Positions 17,791 through 26,387 of a stretch of 64,000 nt of DNA are shown here, in pieces. Within the stretch, counting starts at the first letter, position 1; the number at the start of each line of letters is the position of its first letter. Position numbers and translations under genes: made by a program. The stretch lies in the NCBI GenBank assembly GCA_910576555.1, contig CAJTIY010000006.1, positions 62,001-126,000 on the forward strand, read 5' to 3'. The notes below the pieces were generated by a model that was not told where the DNA came from, searched no databases, and saw nothing but the letters and a program-made list of their open reading frames with translations. This DNA comes from an uncultured Alistipes sp. Its GTDB lineage: Bacteria > Bacteroidota > Bacteroidia > Bacteroidales > Rikenellaceae.

Positions 17791-17950
17791 GTATGCAAAT
17801 CGCATCCGAGGTCCTTCGTCGCCGTTGCGGACCGCGCCTAACGGCGTATTCGTCTGGTGCGGGACGGTTTGCCGAGCGGATTCGAAACGCTCTTCGACTG
17901 TAGTTTTTTATGCGCGGGGCCCTTTCCGGGCGAGCGAGGAGTTTTCGGCC

Positions 17951-19603
17951 CTATTCGGCACCGTTGCCCTGCAGCAGGATGCGGGCCTGTGCGAGGGCCG
18001 CTTCGGTAACGGTCGAGCCCGAGAGCATCTTGGCGATTTCGGTCGTGCGCTCGGCGTCCGTGAGGCGGTCGATCTGCGTGCGCCCGTCGTGCTTCGAGAC
18101 GACGAAGTGGGCCGTACCCTTCGAGGCGACCTGCGGCAGGTGGGTGATGTCGACCACCTGCATCGTCCCGGCGAGTGCGGCGATGATCTCGCCCATCGCG
18201 TCGGCGATGCGGCCCGAGACGCCCGTGTCAATTTCGTCGAAGACGATCGTGGGCAGCTGCATGTGGGTCGCCAGCAGCGCCTTGAGCGCCAGCATCACGC
18301 GCGAGAGCTCGCCGCCCGAGGCGATGCGCTCCACGGGGCGGAGCGTCGTGCGGGGATTGGCCGTGAAGAGGAACTGCACGCCGTCGTGTCCCGTGCGTCC
18401 GAGCGGCGTGGGTGCGAGGTCGACGCGGAACTGCGTCTCGGCCATGCCCAGCTTCGCCAGTGTGGCGCAGATCCGTTCGGCGAAGGCGGGAGCGGCCTTC
18501 GCGCGCGCTTCGTGCAGGCGGTCGGCGAGGTAGCGGGCCGTCCGTTCCGCATCGGCGAGGTCGTGCTCCGCGGCGGCGATCTCCTCGTCCGAGCGGGCGA
18601 TCGATGCCAGCTGCGCGGCATAGCGGTCGCGCAGGGCGAGCAGCTCCGCCTCGTTCGCGGCGCGGTGCTTCTGCTGCAGGGCGAGGAGCGTGTCGAGCCG
18701 CGCGGCCTGTTTGGCGAGCCGTGCCGGGTCGGCTTCGATGCGCTCGCTCTCCTCCGCCACGGAGGCGTTGATGTCCTTGAGCTCCTCGACGACGGCATGC
18801 AGCCGCCGGGCGTATCCTTCGGCGGCGGGGTAGTGGCTCCGCTCGTGGGCGAGGGCGTTTTCGGCGCGCCGCAGCTGCGCGAGGATCCCCGTCTCGTCGG
18901 CATCGAGCGCGTTGCGCAGCCCGGTGAGCGTCTCTCCGATGCGATCGGCGTTCTGGAGCAGGGCCAGCTCCTGCTCGAGCTGCTCCTGCTCGCCGGCGCG
19001 CAGCCCCGCGGCGGCGAGCTCCTCCGACTGGAACCGGAGCCACTCCTCGTCGCGGCGGCCCGTTTCGGCCGCTTCGCGCAGGGCGGCGAGCCGGCGCCGC
19101 AGCTCCGTGACGCGGGCGTATTGCGCGCCGTAGGCGGCGAGCGTCGCGCCGTTGCCGGCGACGGTGTCGAGTGCCGCCGTGCGGAACTCTTCCGACGAAA
19201 GGATCGGGGTCTGGTGCTGCGAGTGGATGTCGATCAGCCGCTCGCCCAGCTCGCGCAGGCGGGCGAGCGATACGGGTACATCGTTGACGAAGGCGCGGCT
19301 CTTGCCCGCGGGGGTGATGATGCGCGTGAGGGTGGTCTCCGCGGCGTAGTCGAGGTCGTTCTCGGCGAAGAAGGGTTCCAGACCGGTCGCTGCGAGGTCG
19401 AAAACTCCTTCGACGGTGCAGTTGCGCGTCGCATCCTTCGTCGCAGCCGCATCGTGCTTGCCGCCGAGCAGCAGGCCGAGCGCACCCAGCAGGATCGACT
19501 TGCCGGCACCCGTCTCGCCCGTGATGATGTTCAGACGGGGATCGAGTTCCATCGACAGCGAGTCGATCAGTGCGTAGTTTTCGATCGTGAGGCGGCGCAG
19601 CAT
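17951..19603 (-). CDS. recN: DNA repair ATPase RecN
   Basis: RecN is an SMC-like ATPase acting in double-strand-break repair. The 550-residue product starts MLRRLTIENYALIDSL with Walker A GETGAGKS near residues 30-37, a long coiled-coil middle rich in A/E/L/R (about 150-350), the signature LSRVMLALKALL after IASGGE, and Walker B TIVFDEIDTGVSG near residue 460. The start at 19603 is chosen by family alignment; the frame runs open upstream only because GC-rich DNA lacks stops. It is the last gene of the bamD-rpoZ-coaBC-recN run, with 230 bases of spacer before it that hold no recognisable feature. Confidence 0.95.
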   Translation of the reverse strand: MLRRLTIENYALIDSLSMELDPRLNIITGETGAGKSILLGALGLLLGGKHDAAATKDATRNCTVEGVFDLAATGLEPFFAENDLDYAAETTLTRIITPAGKSRAFVNDVPVSLARLRELGERLIDIHSQHQTPILSSEEFRTAALDTVAGNGATLAAYGAQYARVTELRRRLAALREAAETGRRDEEWLRFQSEELAAAGLRAGEQEQLEQELALLQNADRIGETLTGLRNALDADETGILAQLRRAENALAHERSHYPAAEGYARRLHAVVEELKDINASVAEESERIEADPARLAKQAARLDTLLALQQKHRAANEAELLALRDRYAAQLASIARSDEEIAAAEHDLADAERTARYLADRLHEARAKAAPAFAERICATLAKLGMAETQFRVDLAPTPLGRTGHDGVQFLFTANPRTTLRPVERIASGGELSRVMLALKALLATHMQLPTIVFDEIDTGVSGRIADAMGEIIAALAGTMQVVDITHLPQVASKGTAHFVVSKHDGRTQIDRLTDAERTTEIAKMLSGSTVTEAALAQARILLQGNGAE

Positions 19604-19833
19604 CGTGAAGTGTCTTTTTATTGGATGAATGTTGTGACGGTCGGTGACAGGTTCGCTGCAGCGTATTCGGGACCGTCCCGACGGCCGTGCGGCGATTCCC
19701 GGCGTATGCCGCTTCGGCGGGCAGGGGCGCATCCGCATTTCGTGCTTCGGACGCCGCCTCGCCGGTGACGGGTCGGAATTCGCTGTGGAGCGGGCGACTG
19801 CGGCTTCCGGCATCGGGCTCCGTCTTCCCGGCT

Positions 19834-21099
19834 CTATCGGGCGGGGCGCATTGCAGCGAGTCCGGCGATTTTGTCGGCGATGCGGGCCGCGACCTCGCGC
19901 TTGGAGAGCAGCGGCAGCTCCTCGCTCGCCGTGCGGTCGATCAGCGTCACCTTGTTCGTGTCGCCGCGGAACCCGGCCCCGGCGTCGCGCAGCGAGTTGA
20001 GGACGATGAAGTCGAAATTTTTCCGCTCCAGCTTTTCGCGGGCATGCTCCCGCTCGGCGTCCGTCTCGAGGGCGAAGCCCACCAGCAGCCGATCGCCCTT
20101 GCGGGCTCCCAGCTCGGCGGCGATGTCGCGCGTGCGGCGGAGGCGGATCATGAGTTCGCCGTCGCCCTTCTTCAGTTTGCGGTCGGCGACTTCGCAGGGG
20201 GTGTAGTCGGCCACGGCGGCGCACATCACGGCGCCGTCCGCATCGGCGAAGGCCGCGACCGTCGCTTCGTACATCTCCTCGGCCGAGAGGATGTCGATGC
20301 GCGTCACGCCGGCGGGTGCGTCGAGGGCCGTGCGGCCGCTCACGAGCGTCACCGCGGCTCCGCGCCGTGCCAGCTGCTCGGCGATGGCGTAGCCCATCTT
20401 GCCCGAGGAGTGATTGGAGAGGAACCGCACGGGGTCGATCGCCTCGATCGTGGCACCGGCCGTCACTACGAAGCGCTTGCCGGCGAGCGGTCGGCTGTCG
20501 GGCGCTTCGGCGGGGACGCTGTCGACAGATTGCCGCTCCGCAGCCGTTCCCTTACCGGCGAGCAGCTCGCCGACGAAGGCGGCGATCGTCTCGGGTTCGG
20601 CCATGCGGCCCTTGCCCCGAAGTCCGCTGGCCAGCTCGCCGTCGCCCGCTTCGACGATTCCGACGCCGCGTGCGGCGAGCGTCGCGAGGTTCTGCCGCGT
20701 CGCGGGGTGGGCGTACATGTCGAGGTCCATCGTCGGAGCCACCGCCACCGGACAGCGGGCCGAGAGGTAGGTCGTGAGCAGCAGGTTGTCGGCGATGCCT
20801 GCGGCCATCTTGGCCAGCGTGTTGGCCGTGGCGGGCGCGATGACGAAGCAGTCGGCCCACTCGCCCAGCGAGACGTGGGAGTTCCAAGCGCCGTTCTCGG
20901 GGTCGAAGAACTCCACCAGAATGGGATTCTTCGAGAGCGTGGCCATCGTCAGCGGCGTGATGAACTGCTTGGCATGTTCGGTCATCACCACGCGCACCTC
21001 GGCGCCCGCCGTCTTCAGCAGACGGCAGAGCGCGGCCGACTTGTAGGCGGCGATGCCGCCCGTGATGCCGAGCAGTATGCGGCGTCCCTGCAGATCCAT
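19834..21099 (-). CDS. coaBC: Bifunctional phosphopantothenoylcysteine decarboxylase/synthase
   Basis: CoaBC performs two steps of coenzyme A synthesis: joining cysteine to phosphopantothenate (CoaB) and decarboxylating the product (CoaC). The 421-residue product has the FMN-dependent CoaC half with GITGGIAAYK near residue 11, the active-site His in WNSHVSLGEW and APTMDLDMY. The CoaB half starts near residue 205, with FVVTAGATIEAIDPVRFLSN and SSGKMGYAIAEQLA. Both halves are complete. It begins 10 bases after rpoZ. Confidence 0.96.
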   Translation of the reverse strand: MDLQGRRILLGITGGIAAYKSAALCRLLKTAGAEVRVVMTEHAKQFITPLTMATLSKNPILVEFFDPENGAWNSHVSLGEWADCFVIAPATANTLAKMAAGIADNLLLTTYLSARCPVAVAPTMDLDMYAHPATRQNLATLAARGVGIVEAGDGELASGLRGKGRMAEPETIAAFVGELLAGKGTAAERQSVDSVPAEAPDSRPLAGKRFVVTAGATIEAIDPVRFLSNHSSGKMGYAIAEQLARRGAAVTLVSGRTALDAPAGVTRIDILSAEEMYEATVAAFADADGAVMCAAVADYTPCEVADRKLKKGDGELMIRLRRTRDIAAELGARKGDRLLVGFALETDAEREHAREKLERKNFDFIVLNSLRDAGAGFRGDTNKVTLIDRTASEELPLLSKREVAARIADKIAGLAAMRPAR

Positions 21100-21109
21100 C
21101 GTCGCGCGA

Positions 21110-21448
21110 TCAGGCCTCCGGCGCCTGCTTTTTCTCCTCGTTGCCCTCGCGGTAGAAGAGCTCGTCGTCGAGGAACTCCTCGGTGGCGATGATCACCGGC
21201 TTGGGCAGCCGCTCGTAGTAGCGCGAGATCTCGATCTGCTCGCGGTTTTCGAACGTCTCCTCCATCGTGTCCGTGGGCGACGAGAAGTCGGCCAGCTTGC
21301 GGTTGAGCTCGGTCTTGAGCTCCGTGGCGATCTGGTTGGCGCGACGGGCGATGATGTTCACCGTCTCGTAGATGTTGCCGGTCTCCTTGTCCAGATCGAC
21401 CAGTTTGCGCGTGACGGTGTTGTTCGGGATGTTCTTCTTGATTTCCAT
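21110..21448 (-). CDS. rpoZ: RNA polymerase omega-type subunit (Rpb6-like)
   Basis: The 112-residue product has the Rpb6/omega helical core ETGNIYETVNIIARRANQIA followed by a second helix, with an acidic Bacteroidetes-type C-terminal extension (IIATEEFLDDELFY). Omega stabilises the beta' subunit in RNA polymerase. Size and location between bamD and coaBC match the arrangement seen in other Bacteroidales, where this gene is annotated as the omega subunit. The gene starts 8 bases after bamD. Assignment relies on the short helical motif plus gene order. Confidence 0.85.
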   Translation of the reverse strand: MEIKKNIPNNTVTRKLVDLDKETGNIYETVNIIARRANQIATELKTELNRKLADFSSPTDTMEETFENREQIEISRYYERLPKPVIIATEEFLDDELFYREGNEEKKQAPEA

Positions 21449-21456
21449 ATGTCGTA

Positions 21457-22275
21457 TCAGATATTGTCCTCCTTTTTGTTGCGGGCGAGGAAGTCGCGCG
21501 CCTTTGCGGTCATGCGTTCCACCTCGCGGATGTGCTTCGACTCGGGGAACTCCTCGCGGAACGAGAGCGACGAGTCGAGCAGCTGCAGGTAGCGGTCCGT
21601 CTGCTTCTCGTCGACCGAGTTGCTGGCGAAGCGGTAGCCCGCGTCGACGATCAGGAACATGATCTCCTCGCGGTGCTTGCTCTCGGGGTACTCCTTCAGG
21701 GCGTTCTTCAGGGCCGTGATGGCCGACTTGTAACGTCCGATTTTATAATAGGTATAGGCGTTGATGTAGGCCTTGTCGTGGAGCCGCTCGGTCAGCTCGG
21801 CGTCGATCTTGCGGAAGTTGGCGACCTGCTCGCTCTGCGGATAGCGCGACATGAACTCGTTGACGGCGATGAGCGCCTGCCCGGTCATGGTCTGGTCGCG
21901 CGTCGGACCCGGCGAGAGGTAGTAGAAGCACATGGCGTACATCCCTTCGGCATCCTCGATGAAGGCGCTGCGGCCGAACTTGCGGCGGAACTCGTCGAGC
22001 AGCACCGACGCCGTGTCGTAGTCGCGGTTCTTGTATTTGCAGCGGGCGTTGAAGAAGGAGATGCTGTCCTCGCGCGTCGAGCCGGCGTAGTAGTGCTGCA
22101 CGCCCTCGAAGAGCGTCGAGGCGCGCTGCCACTTCTCCTTCTCGTAGTTCTCCATCGCTTTGGCATAGATCTCCTCGGGGCGTCCGCTCTTGAGCAGGGC
22201 GTTGATGCCTCCGCACCCGGCGAGCAGGACGGCGACGAGCGCCGCGCAGGCGGCATATGCACATGTTTGCTTCAT
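21457..22275 (-). CDS. bamD: Outer-membrane assembly lipoprotein BamD
   Basis: BamD is the essential lipoprotein of the BAM complex that inserts beta-barrel proteins into the outer membrane. The 272-residue product has a lipoprotein signal with LLAGCGG (Cys21) and tandem TPR units, including KAMENYEKEKWQRASTLFEG, YKNRDYDTASVLLDEFRRKF and YYKIGRYKSAITALKNALKE. Length and repeat pattern fit BamD. It heads the minus-strand run with rpoZ and coaBC, behind a very good Bacteroidetes promoter. Confidence 0.92.
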   Translation of the reverse strand: MKQTCAYAACAALVAVLLAGCGGINALLKSGRPEEIYAKAMENYEKEKWQRASTLFEGVQHYYAGSTREDSISFFNARCKYKNRDYDTASVLLDEFRRKFGRSAFIEDAEGMYAMCFYYLSPGPTRDQTMTGQALIAVNEFMSRYPQSEQVANFRKIDAELTERLHDKAYINAYTYYKIGRYKSAITALKNALKEYPESKHREEIMFLIVDAGYRFASNSVDEKQTDRYLQLLDSSLSFREEFPESKHIREVERMTAKARDFLARNKKEDNI

Positions 22276-22304
22276 CGATAATTCTTTTACGGCGCTTTAT
22301 CGCG

Positions 22305-22335
22305 CAAAGTTACGCATAAATTAACGATTTGCAAA
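22305..22335 (-). promoter_or_regulatory. Promoter of the bamD operon
   Basis: On the minus strand TTTG (22335-22332), 19 bases, TAACTTTG (22312-22305); the bamD ATG follows 29 bases later. Spacing and boxes match the Bacteroidetes consensus. Confidence 0.8.
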
Positions 22336-22472
22336 AAAAATTATTGCCTCCCTCCGGCGGCTTTCCGAGGCTGCCGGAGGGGGTGCCGGAGTGGGTGCCG
22401 GGACCCTGCGGAGGGGCCTGCCGGAGGAGCGCCGCCCGATGGCACGAATCGTGCCGCAAAGCGGGAAAAAGA

Positions 22473-22504
22473 TTTGGAAATCCGGATTTAACTCCCTATC
22501 TTTG
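22473..22504 (+). promoter_or_regulatory. Promoter of greA
   Basis: TTTG (22473-22476), 20 bases, TATCTTTG (22497-22504). The greA ATG is 148 bases downstream, leaving an unusually long leader that contains a terminator-like hairpin. Confidence 0.75.
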
Positions 22505-22521
22505 TCTGCACGAGCGAAGAG

Positions 22522-22556
22522 TTCTGGCCGTTCCGCGGCCGGGATTTTCGTTTTTT
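22522..22556 (+). terminator. Terminator-like hairpin in the greA leader
   Basis: TTCTGGCCG (22522-22530) pairs with CGGCCGGGA (22536-22544), two wobbles, five-base loop TTCCG, followed by TTTTCGTTTTTT. It lies between the greA promoter and its start codon, so it would end most transcripts before the gene unless read through. Confidence 0.6.
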
Positions 22557-22652
22557 GTGCGTTTGTCCGAAAGGATGTCCGCCCGTGCGGCGGAGCGTTC
22601 GCAAGTTCGTATTTCGGCCCGCGGCTGTGCGGGCACAGAGTGAAAAATAGAT

Positions 22653-23129
22653 ATGGCTAAAGAGATTATTTATCTGACGGCGGAGGGGTACAAGAAGCTC
22701 AAGGACGAGTTGGATCACATGCGTTCCGTGGAGCGGCCCGCGATGTCGGCGGCGATCGCCGAGGCCCGCGACAAGGGCGACCTCTCGGAGAATGCCGAGT
22801 ACGACGCTGCGCGCGAGGCGCAGGGACTCTTGGAGATGCGCATCGCCCGGATGGAGGATACGCTCGCCAATGCACGCGTGATCGACGAGACGAAGATCGA
22901 CCGCAGCAAGGTGCAGATCCTGAGCAAGGTGACGCTGCTCAACCACAACAACGGCAAGCAGGTGACCTACACGATCGTCGCCGAGCACGAGGCGAACCTG
23001 CGCGAGGGCAAGCTCGCCATCGGTACGCCCATCGCCAAGGCGCTGCTGGGCCGCAAGAAGGGCGAGACGGTCGAGGTGAACGTTCCGGCCGGAACGCTCC
23101 GGTTCGAGATTCTCGACATCAGCATCTGA
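22653..23129 (+). CDS. greA: Transcription elongation factor GreA
   Basis: GreA rescues backtracked RNA polymerase by stimulating transcript cleavage. The 158-residue product has the N-terminal coiled coil with the acidic tip (ARDKGDLSENAEYDAAREAQ, residues 34-53, Asp and Glu at the active tip) and the C-terminal domain with GTPIAKALLGRKKGETVEVN. Length matches the family. A stand-alone gene with its own promoter, a leader hairpin and a strong terminator. Confidence 0.96.
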   Translation: MAKEIIYLTAEGYKKLKDELDHMRSVERPAMSAAIAEARDKGDLSENAEYDAAREAQGLLEMRIARMEDTLANARVIDETKIDRSKVQILSKVTLLNHNNGKQVTYTIVAEHEANLREGKLAIGTPIAKALLGRKKGETVEVNVPAGTLRFEILDISI

Positions 23130-23201
23130 CGCGCGCGCCGCCCGCCCGGGCGGCCGCCGCACCGACATATTCCCGCTCCGCGTATGTGCGGACGGATTTG
23201 C

Positions 23202-23226
23202 AGGGCCGCATCGCGCGGCCCTTTTT
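23202..23226 (+). terminator. Terminator of greA
   Basis: AGGGCCGC (23202-23209) pairs with GCGGCCCT (23215-23222), loop ATCGC, followed by TTTT. Confidence 0.85.
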
Positions 23227-23342
23227 CGTTGCAGCGGGGGCGGTGTGCTCCTTTGCGACGCATGCGTTGCGTCGGCCGACTCCAGTTTTCCGGATCTCCG
23301 CCACGGCGGAATCGAATAAAATTCGTATCTTCGCGTCCGAAT

Positions 23343-23690
23343 ATGACACGATCCGTTCTTCGTAGATTCGGGGCGCTTCCGCTGCTCCTGCTGCTGCTGG
23401 CCGCACGTGTGGGGCAGCAGATCCACATCCATACGGAGAATCCGCTCCATTTCGTCGCCTACTGCAGCGAACTGGCGCCGGACAACGGCGCGTCGGAAGG
23501 CGTGAGCGAACGCTGTATCGTCGACGACTTCTACTTTTTCCCCTTCCTGCAGACCGCACCCGCCGTGCATGCCTTCTATGCGACGCCGCTCGCGGTGTTG
23601 CACGGTGCGGCCACGTGTTGCCGTTGCGGCGCGCTTGCGCACACCGTCTCGCTGCGCGCGCCTCCGGCGGCGGACCGATTCCATTGCTGA
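23343..23690 (+). CDS. Small secreted His/Cys protein preceding a TonB receptor
   Basis: The 115-residue product starts at the ATG at 23343, right after TATCTTCG (a degenerate -7 box); earlier codons lack family support. It has a hydrophobic signal segment (LPLLLLLLAARVG), then GQQIHIHTENPLHF, and clustered cysteines near the C-terminus (CCRC, terminal FHC). Histidines and paired cysteines suggest metal or haem contact. I do not recognise a named family. The neighbour 190 bases downstream is a TonB-dependent receptor on the same strand, so the two may act together in metal or haem uptake; this is inference. Confidence 0.65.
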   Translation: MTRSVLRRFGALPLLLLLLAARVGQQIHIHTENPLHFVAYCSELAPDNGASEGVSERCIVDDFYFFPFLQTAPAVHAFYATPLAVLHGAATCCRCGALAHTVSLRAPPAADRFHC

Positions 23691-23880
23691 TCCTTCGAAA
23701 TCGCCCCTGCCGGCAGCGGCGAGGAGGCCGATCGCCGGCGCGGAGCGTGCCTGCGATGTGCTTCGTCGCGTGCGCGCTCCGCGGTGCGGCGTTCGACGGA
23801 TCGGTGCGCGGCTGCTGCCGCCCGATTCCGTGTCCGGGGGTATCCGGGCAATCATTCCTTATCCGAAAAAAATCGATCCG

Positions 23881-26199
23881 ATGAAACGCTTTCTTTTTCT
23901 TTATACGGCGTTGCTCGTCGTCTGCTCGTGCCCCTTTGCCGTGCGAGCCTACGAGGCGCCGACCCGACCCACCGATGCCAACGTCCACGGCCATGTGGTC
24001 GATCGCGACACCCGCGAACACATCGCCTACGCGACGATCGCCGTCGTGGGCACCACCTTCGGCACGACGACCGATGCGTCGGGACACTACTACCTGAAAA
24101 ACCTGCCCGAGGGCGACCTGACGCTCGAAGTGCGCGCTTTGGGCTACGCCGGGCAGCATGCGCAGGTGCGCATGCGCGCCGACGAGAGCCGCGAGGTCAA
24201 TTTCGAGATCGTCCAGCAGGGCATCTCGATGGACGACGTGGTGGTCTCGGCCAGCCGCACGGCGACGCTCAAGCGCGAGGCGCCGGCGTTGGTGAGCGTG
24301 CTCGACGCCGCGCTCTTCGAGAAGACCAACGCCGCGTGTCTGGCGCAGGGGCTCTCGTTCCAGCCGGGCGTGCGCGTCGAGGACGACTGCCAGAACTGCG
24401 GCTTCGCGCAGGTGCGCATCAACGGCCTCGACGGCCACTATTCGCAGATTCTGGTCGACTCCCATCCCGTCTTCTCGGCCCTCACGGGCGTCTACGGACT
24501 GGAGCAGATTCCGGCCAACATGATCGAGCGCGTCGAGGTGCTGCGCGGCGGCGGCTCGGCGCTCTACGGCTCGTCGGCCATCGGCGGCACGATCAACGTC
24601 ATCACCAAAGAGCCGCTGCGCAGCTCGGCCCAGCTGTCGCACACGCTCACGTCGCTCGGCGGCAGCAGCTCCTACGACAACGCCACGACGCTCAACGCCT
24701 CGCTCGTGTCGCAGAGCGGACGGGCGGGTCTCTGCGTCTTCGGGCAGAGCCGCCACCGGTCGGGGTACGACCGCAACGGCGACGGATTCACCGAACTGCC
24801 CGTCATCGAATCGCAGTCGGCGGGCATGCGCTCCTACTTCCGCACGGGCGCCTATTCGCGCATGACGGCGCAGTACCACCACATCGACGAGTACCGGCGC
24901 GGCGGCGACCGGCTCGATCTGCCGCCCCACGAGGCCCGCGTGGCCGAGCAGACCGACCATGCGATCGACGGCGGAAGCCTCGCGTTCGACTGGTCGTCGT
25001 CCGACCGCAGCGACCGCATGAACGCCTACGCTTCGTTCCAGAACACGGCCCGCAGGAGCTACTACGGCAGCAAGGAGGACCCCGATGCCTACGGCACGAC
25101 GCACGACATCACGGTGGCGGCCGGCGCGCAGTACATCCATGCCTTCGAGCGGCTGTGGTTCATGCCCGCGGAGCTGACCCTCGGCGTCGAGTACAGCTTC
25201 GACGACATGAGCGACCGCTCGATCGGCTACGATCTGCATACCGATCAGACGGTGCACATCGCGGGCGGCTATTTCCAGAACGAGTGGAAGACGAAGCGGT
25301 GGTCGCTGCTGCTCGGCGGACGCCTCGACAAGCACAATCTGGTCGACCGTCCCATCTTCAGCCCGCGCGTCAACCTGCGCTTCAACCCTTCGGAGCGCGT
25401 CAACCTGCGGGCGAGCTATGCGGGCGGCTACCGGGCGCCGCAGGCCTTCGACGAGGACATGCACATCGCCGTGGTGGGCGGCGAGCGGGTCCGCATCCGG
25501 CTCGCCGACGGCCTGAAGGAGGAGCGGTCGCACAGCTTCAGCGCCTCGGCCGACCTCTACCATACGTTCGGCTCGGTGCAGACCAACCTGCTCGTGGAGG
25601 GCTTCTATACGATCCTCGACGATGTCTTCGCCCTGCGCGACCTGCCCGAACCGGCGCCCGACGGCAGCGTCGTCAAGGAGCGTTATAACGGTTCGGGGGC
25701 CGTCGTGCGGGGCTTCAACATCGAGGGCCGTGCGATCTTCACCCGCTGGTTCGAACTGCAGGCGGGCATGACCGTGCAGCAGAGCCGCTATGCCGAACCG
25801 GAGTACTGGAGCGAGGATCCCGAGGTGCCGCCCGTACGGCGCATGTTCCGCACCCCGGACATCTACGGCTACTTCACGGCGGCCTTCAAACCCTTCCGCG
25901 GCTTTACGGCCGACGTGACCGGCACCTGCACGGGCGAGATGCTCGTGCAGCACATGACCGGCTCGGGCACCGACCGCGACGTGGCGGTGACGACGCCCCG
26001 GTTCGTCGACGTCAACCTGCGGCTGGGCTACGACGTGCGTCTCTACAAGGAGCTGACGCTGCAGCTCTACGGCGGCGTGCAGAACATCTTCGACGCCTAC
26101 CAGCGGGATTTCGACCTCGGCGAGGAGCGCGACTCGGGCTATGTCTACGGACCTTCGCTGCCGCGCAGCTGGTTCGTCGGCGCCAAGCTGATGTTCTGA
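23881..26199 (+). CDS. TonB-dependent outer-membrane receptor with a CQNCGF plug motif
   Basis: The start at 23881 gives a clean signal peptide (MKRFLFLYTALLVVCSC..FAVRA) in a 772-residue product; the frame is open further up only by chance. A carboxypeptidase-regulatory-like domain covers about residues 30-110, then a plug with VVVSASRTATLKREAPA, DDCQNCGFAQVRINGLDG and YSQILVDSHPVFSAL, then ERVEVLRGGGSALYGSSAIGG and the barrel, ending in SWFVGAKLMF. There is no SusD partner, so it is a siderophore-, haem- or metal-type receptor rather than a glycan importer. The Cys pair in the plug is notable for a metal substrate. The substrate is not known. Confidence 0.9.
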   Translation: MKRFLFLYTALLVVCSCPFAVRAYEAPTRPTDANVHGHVVDRDTREHIAYATIAVVGTTFGTTTDASGHYYLKNLPEGDLTLEVRALGYAGQHAQVRMRADESREVNFEIVQQGISMDDVVVSASRTATLKREAPALVSVLDAALFEKTNAACLAQGLSFQPGVRVEDDCQNCGFAQVRINGLDGHYSQILVDSHPVFSALTGVYGLEQIPANMIERVEVLRGGGSALYGSSAIGGTINVITKEPLRSSAQLSHTLTSLGGSSSYDNATTLNASLVSQSGRAGLCVFGQSRHRSGYDRNGDGFTELPVIESQSAGMRSYFRTGAYSRMTAQYHHIDEYRRGGDRLDLPPHEARVAEQTDHAIDGGSLAFDWSSSDRSDRMNAYASFQNTARRSYYGSKEDPDAYGTTHDITVAAGAQYIHAFERLWFMPAELTLGVEYSFDDMSDRSIGYDLHTDQTVHIAGGYFQNEWKTKRWSLLLGGRLDKHNLVDRPIFSPRVNLRFNPSERVNLRASYAGGYRAPQAFDEDMHIAVVGGERVRIRLADGLKEERSHSFSASADLYHTFGSVQTNLLVEGFYTILDDVFALRDLPEPAPDGSVVKERYNGSGAVVRGFNIEGRAIFTRWFELQAGMTVQQSRYAEPEYWSEDPEVPPVRRMFRTPDIYGYFTAAFKPFRGFTADVTGTCTGEMLVQHMTGSGTDRDVAVTTPRFVDVNLRLGYDVRLYKELTLQLYGGVQNIFDAYQRDFDLGEERDSGYVYGPSLPRSWFVGAKLMF

Positions 26200-26218
26200 C
26201 GGACGCAGCCCGTGCGAT

Positions 26219-26249
26219 AAGGGCCGTCGCAGCGCATGCGGCGGCCCTT
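26219..26249 (+). terminator. Terminator of the TonB receptor gene
   Basis: AAGGGCCG (26219-26226) pairs with CGGCCCTT (26242-26249), with extra pairing inside, followed by TTG. Confidence 0.65.
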
Positions 26250-26330
26250 TGCCGTGGGTGCGGGGCGGGCGGCTGCGGCGCGCGGACGGTCGCGACGGCT
26301 TTCCGCCGCGCGCTGCCGCAGGTGCCGACG

Positions 26331-26364
26331 AAAAAGGGACGGCCTCCTTGCGGAGCCGTCCCTT
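26331..26364 (-). terminator. Terminator of mdh
   Basis: AAGGGACGG (26334-26342) pairs with CCGTCCCTT (26356-26364), inner CTCC/GGAG around loop TTGC; five T follow on the minus strand. Confidence 0.85.
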
Positions 26365-26387
26365 CGTGCAGGCGGAAAGCCGTATGG

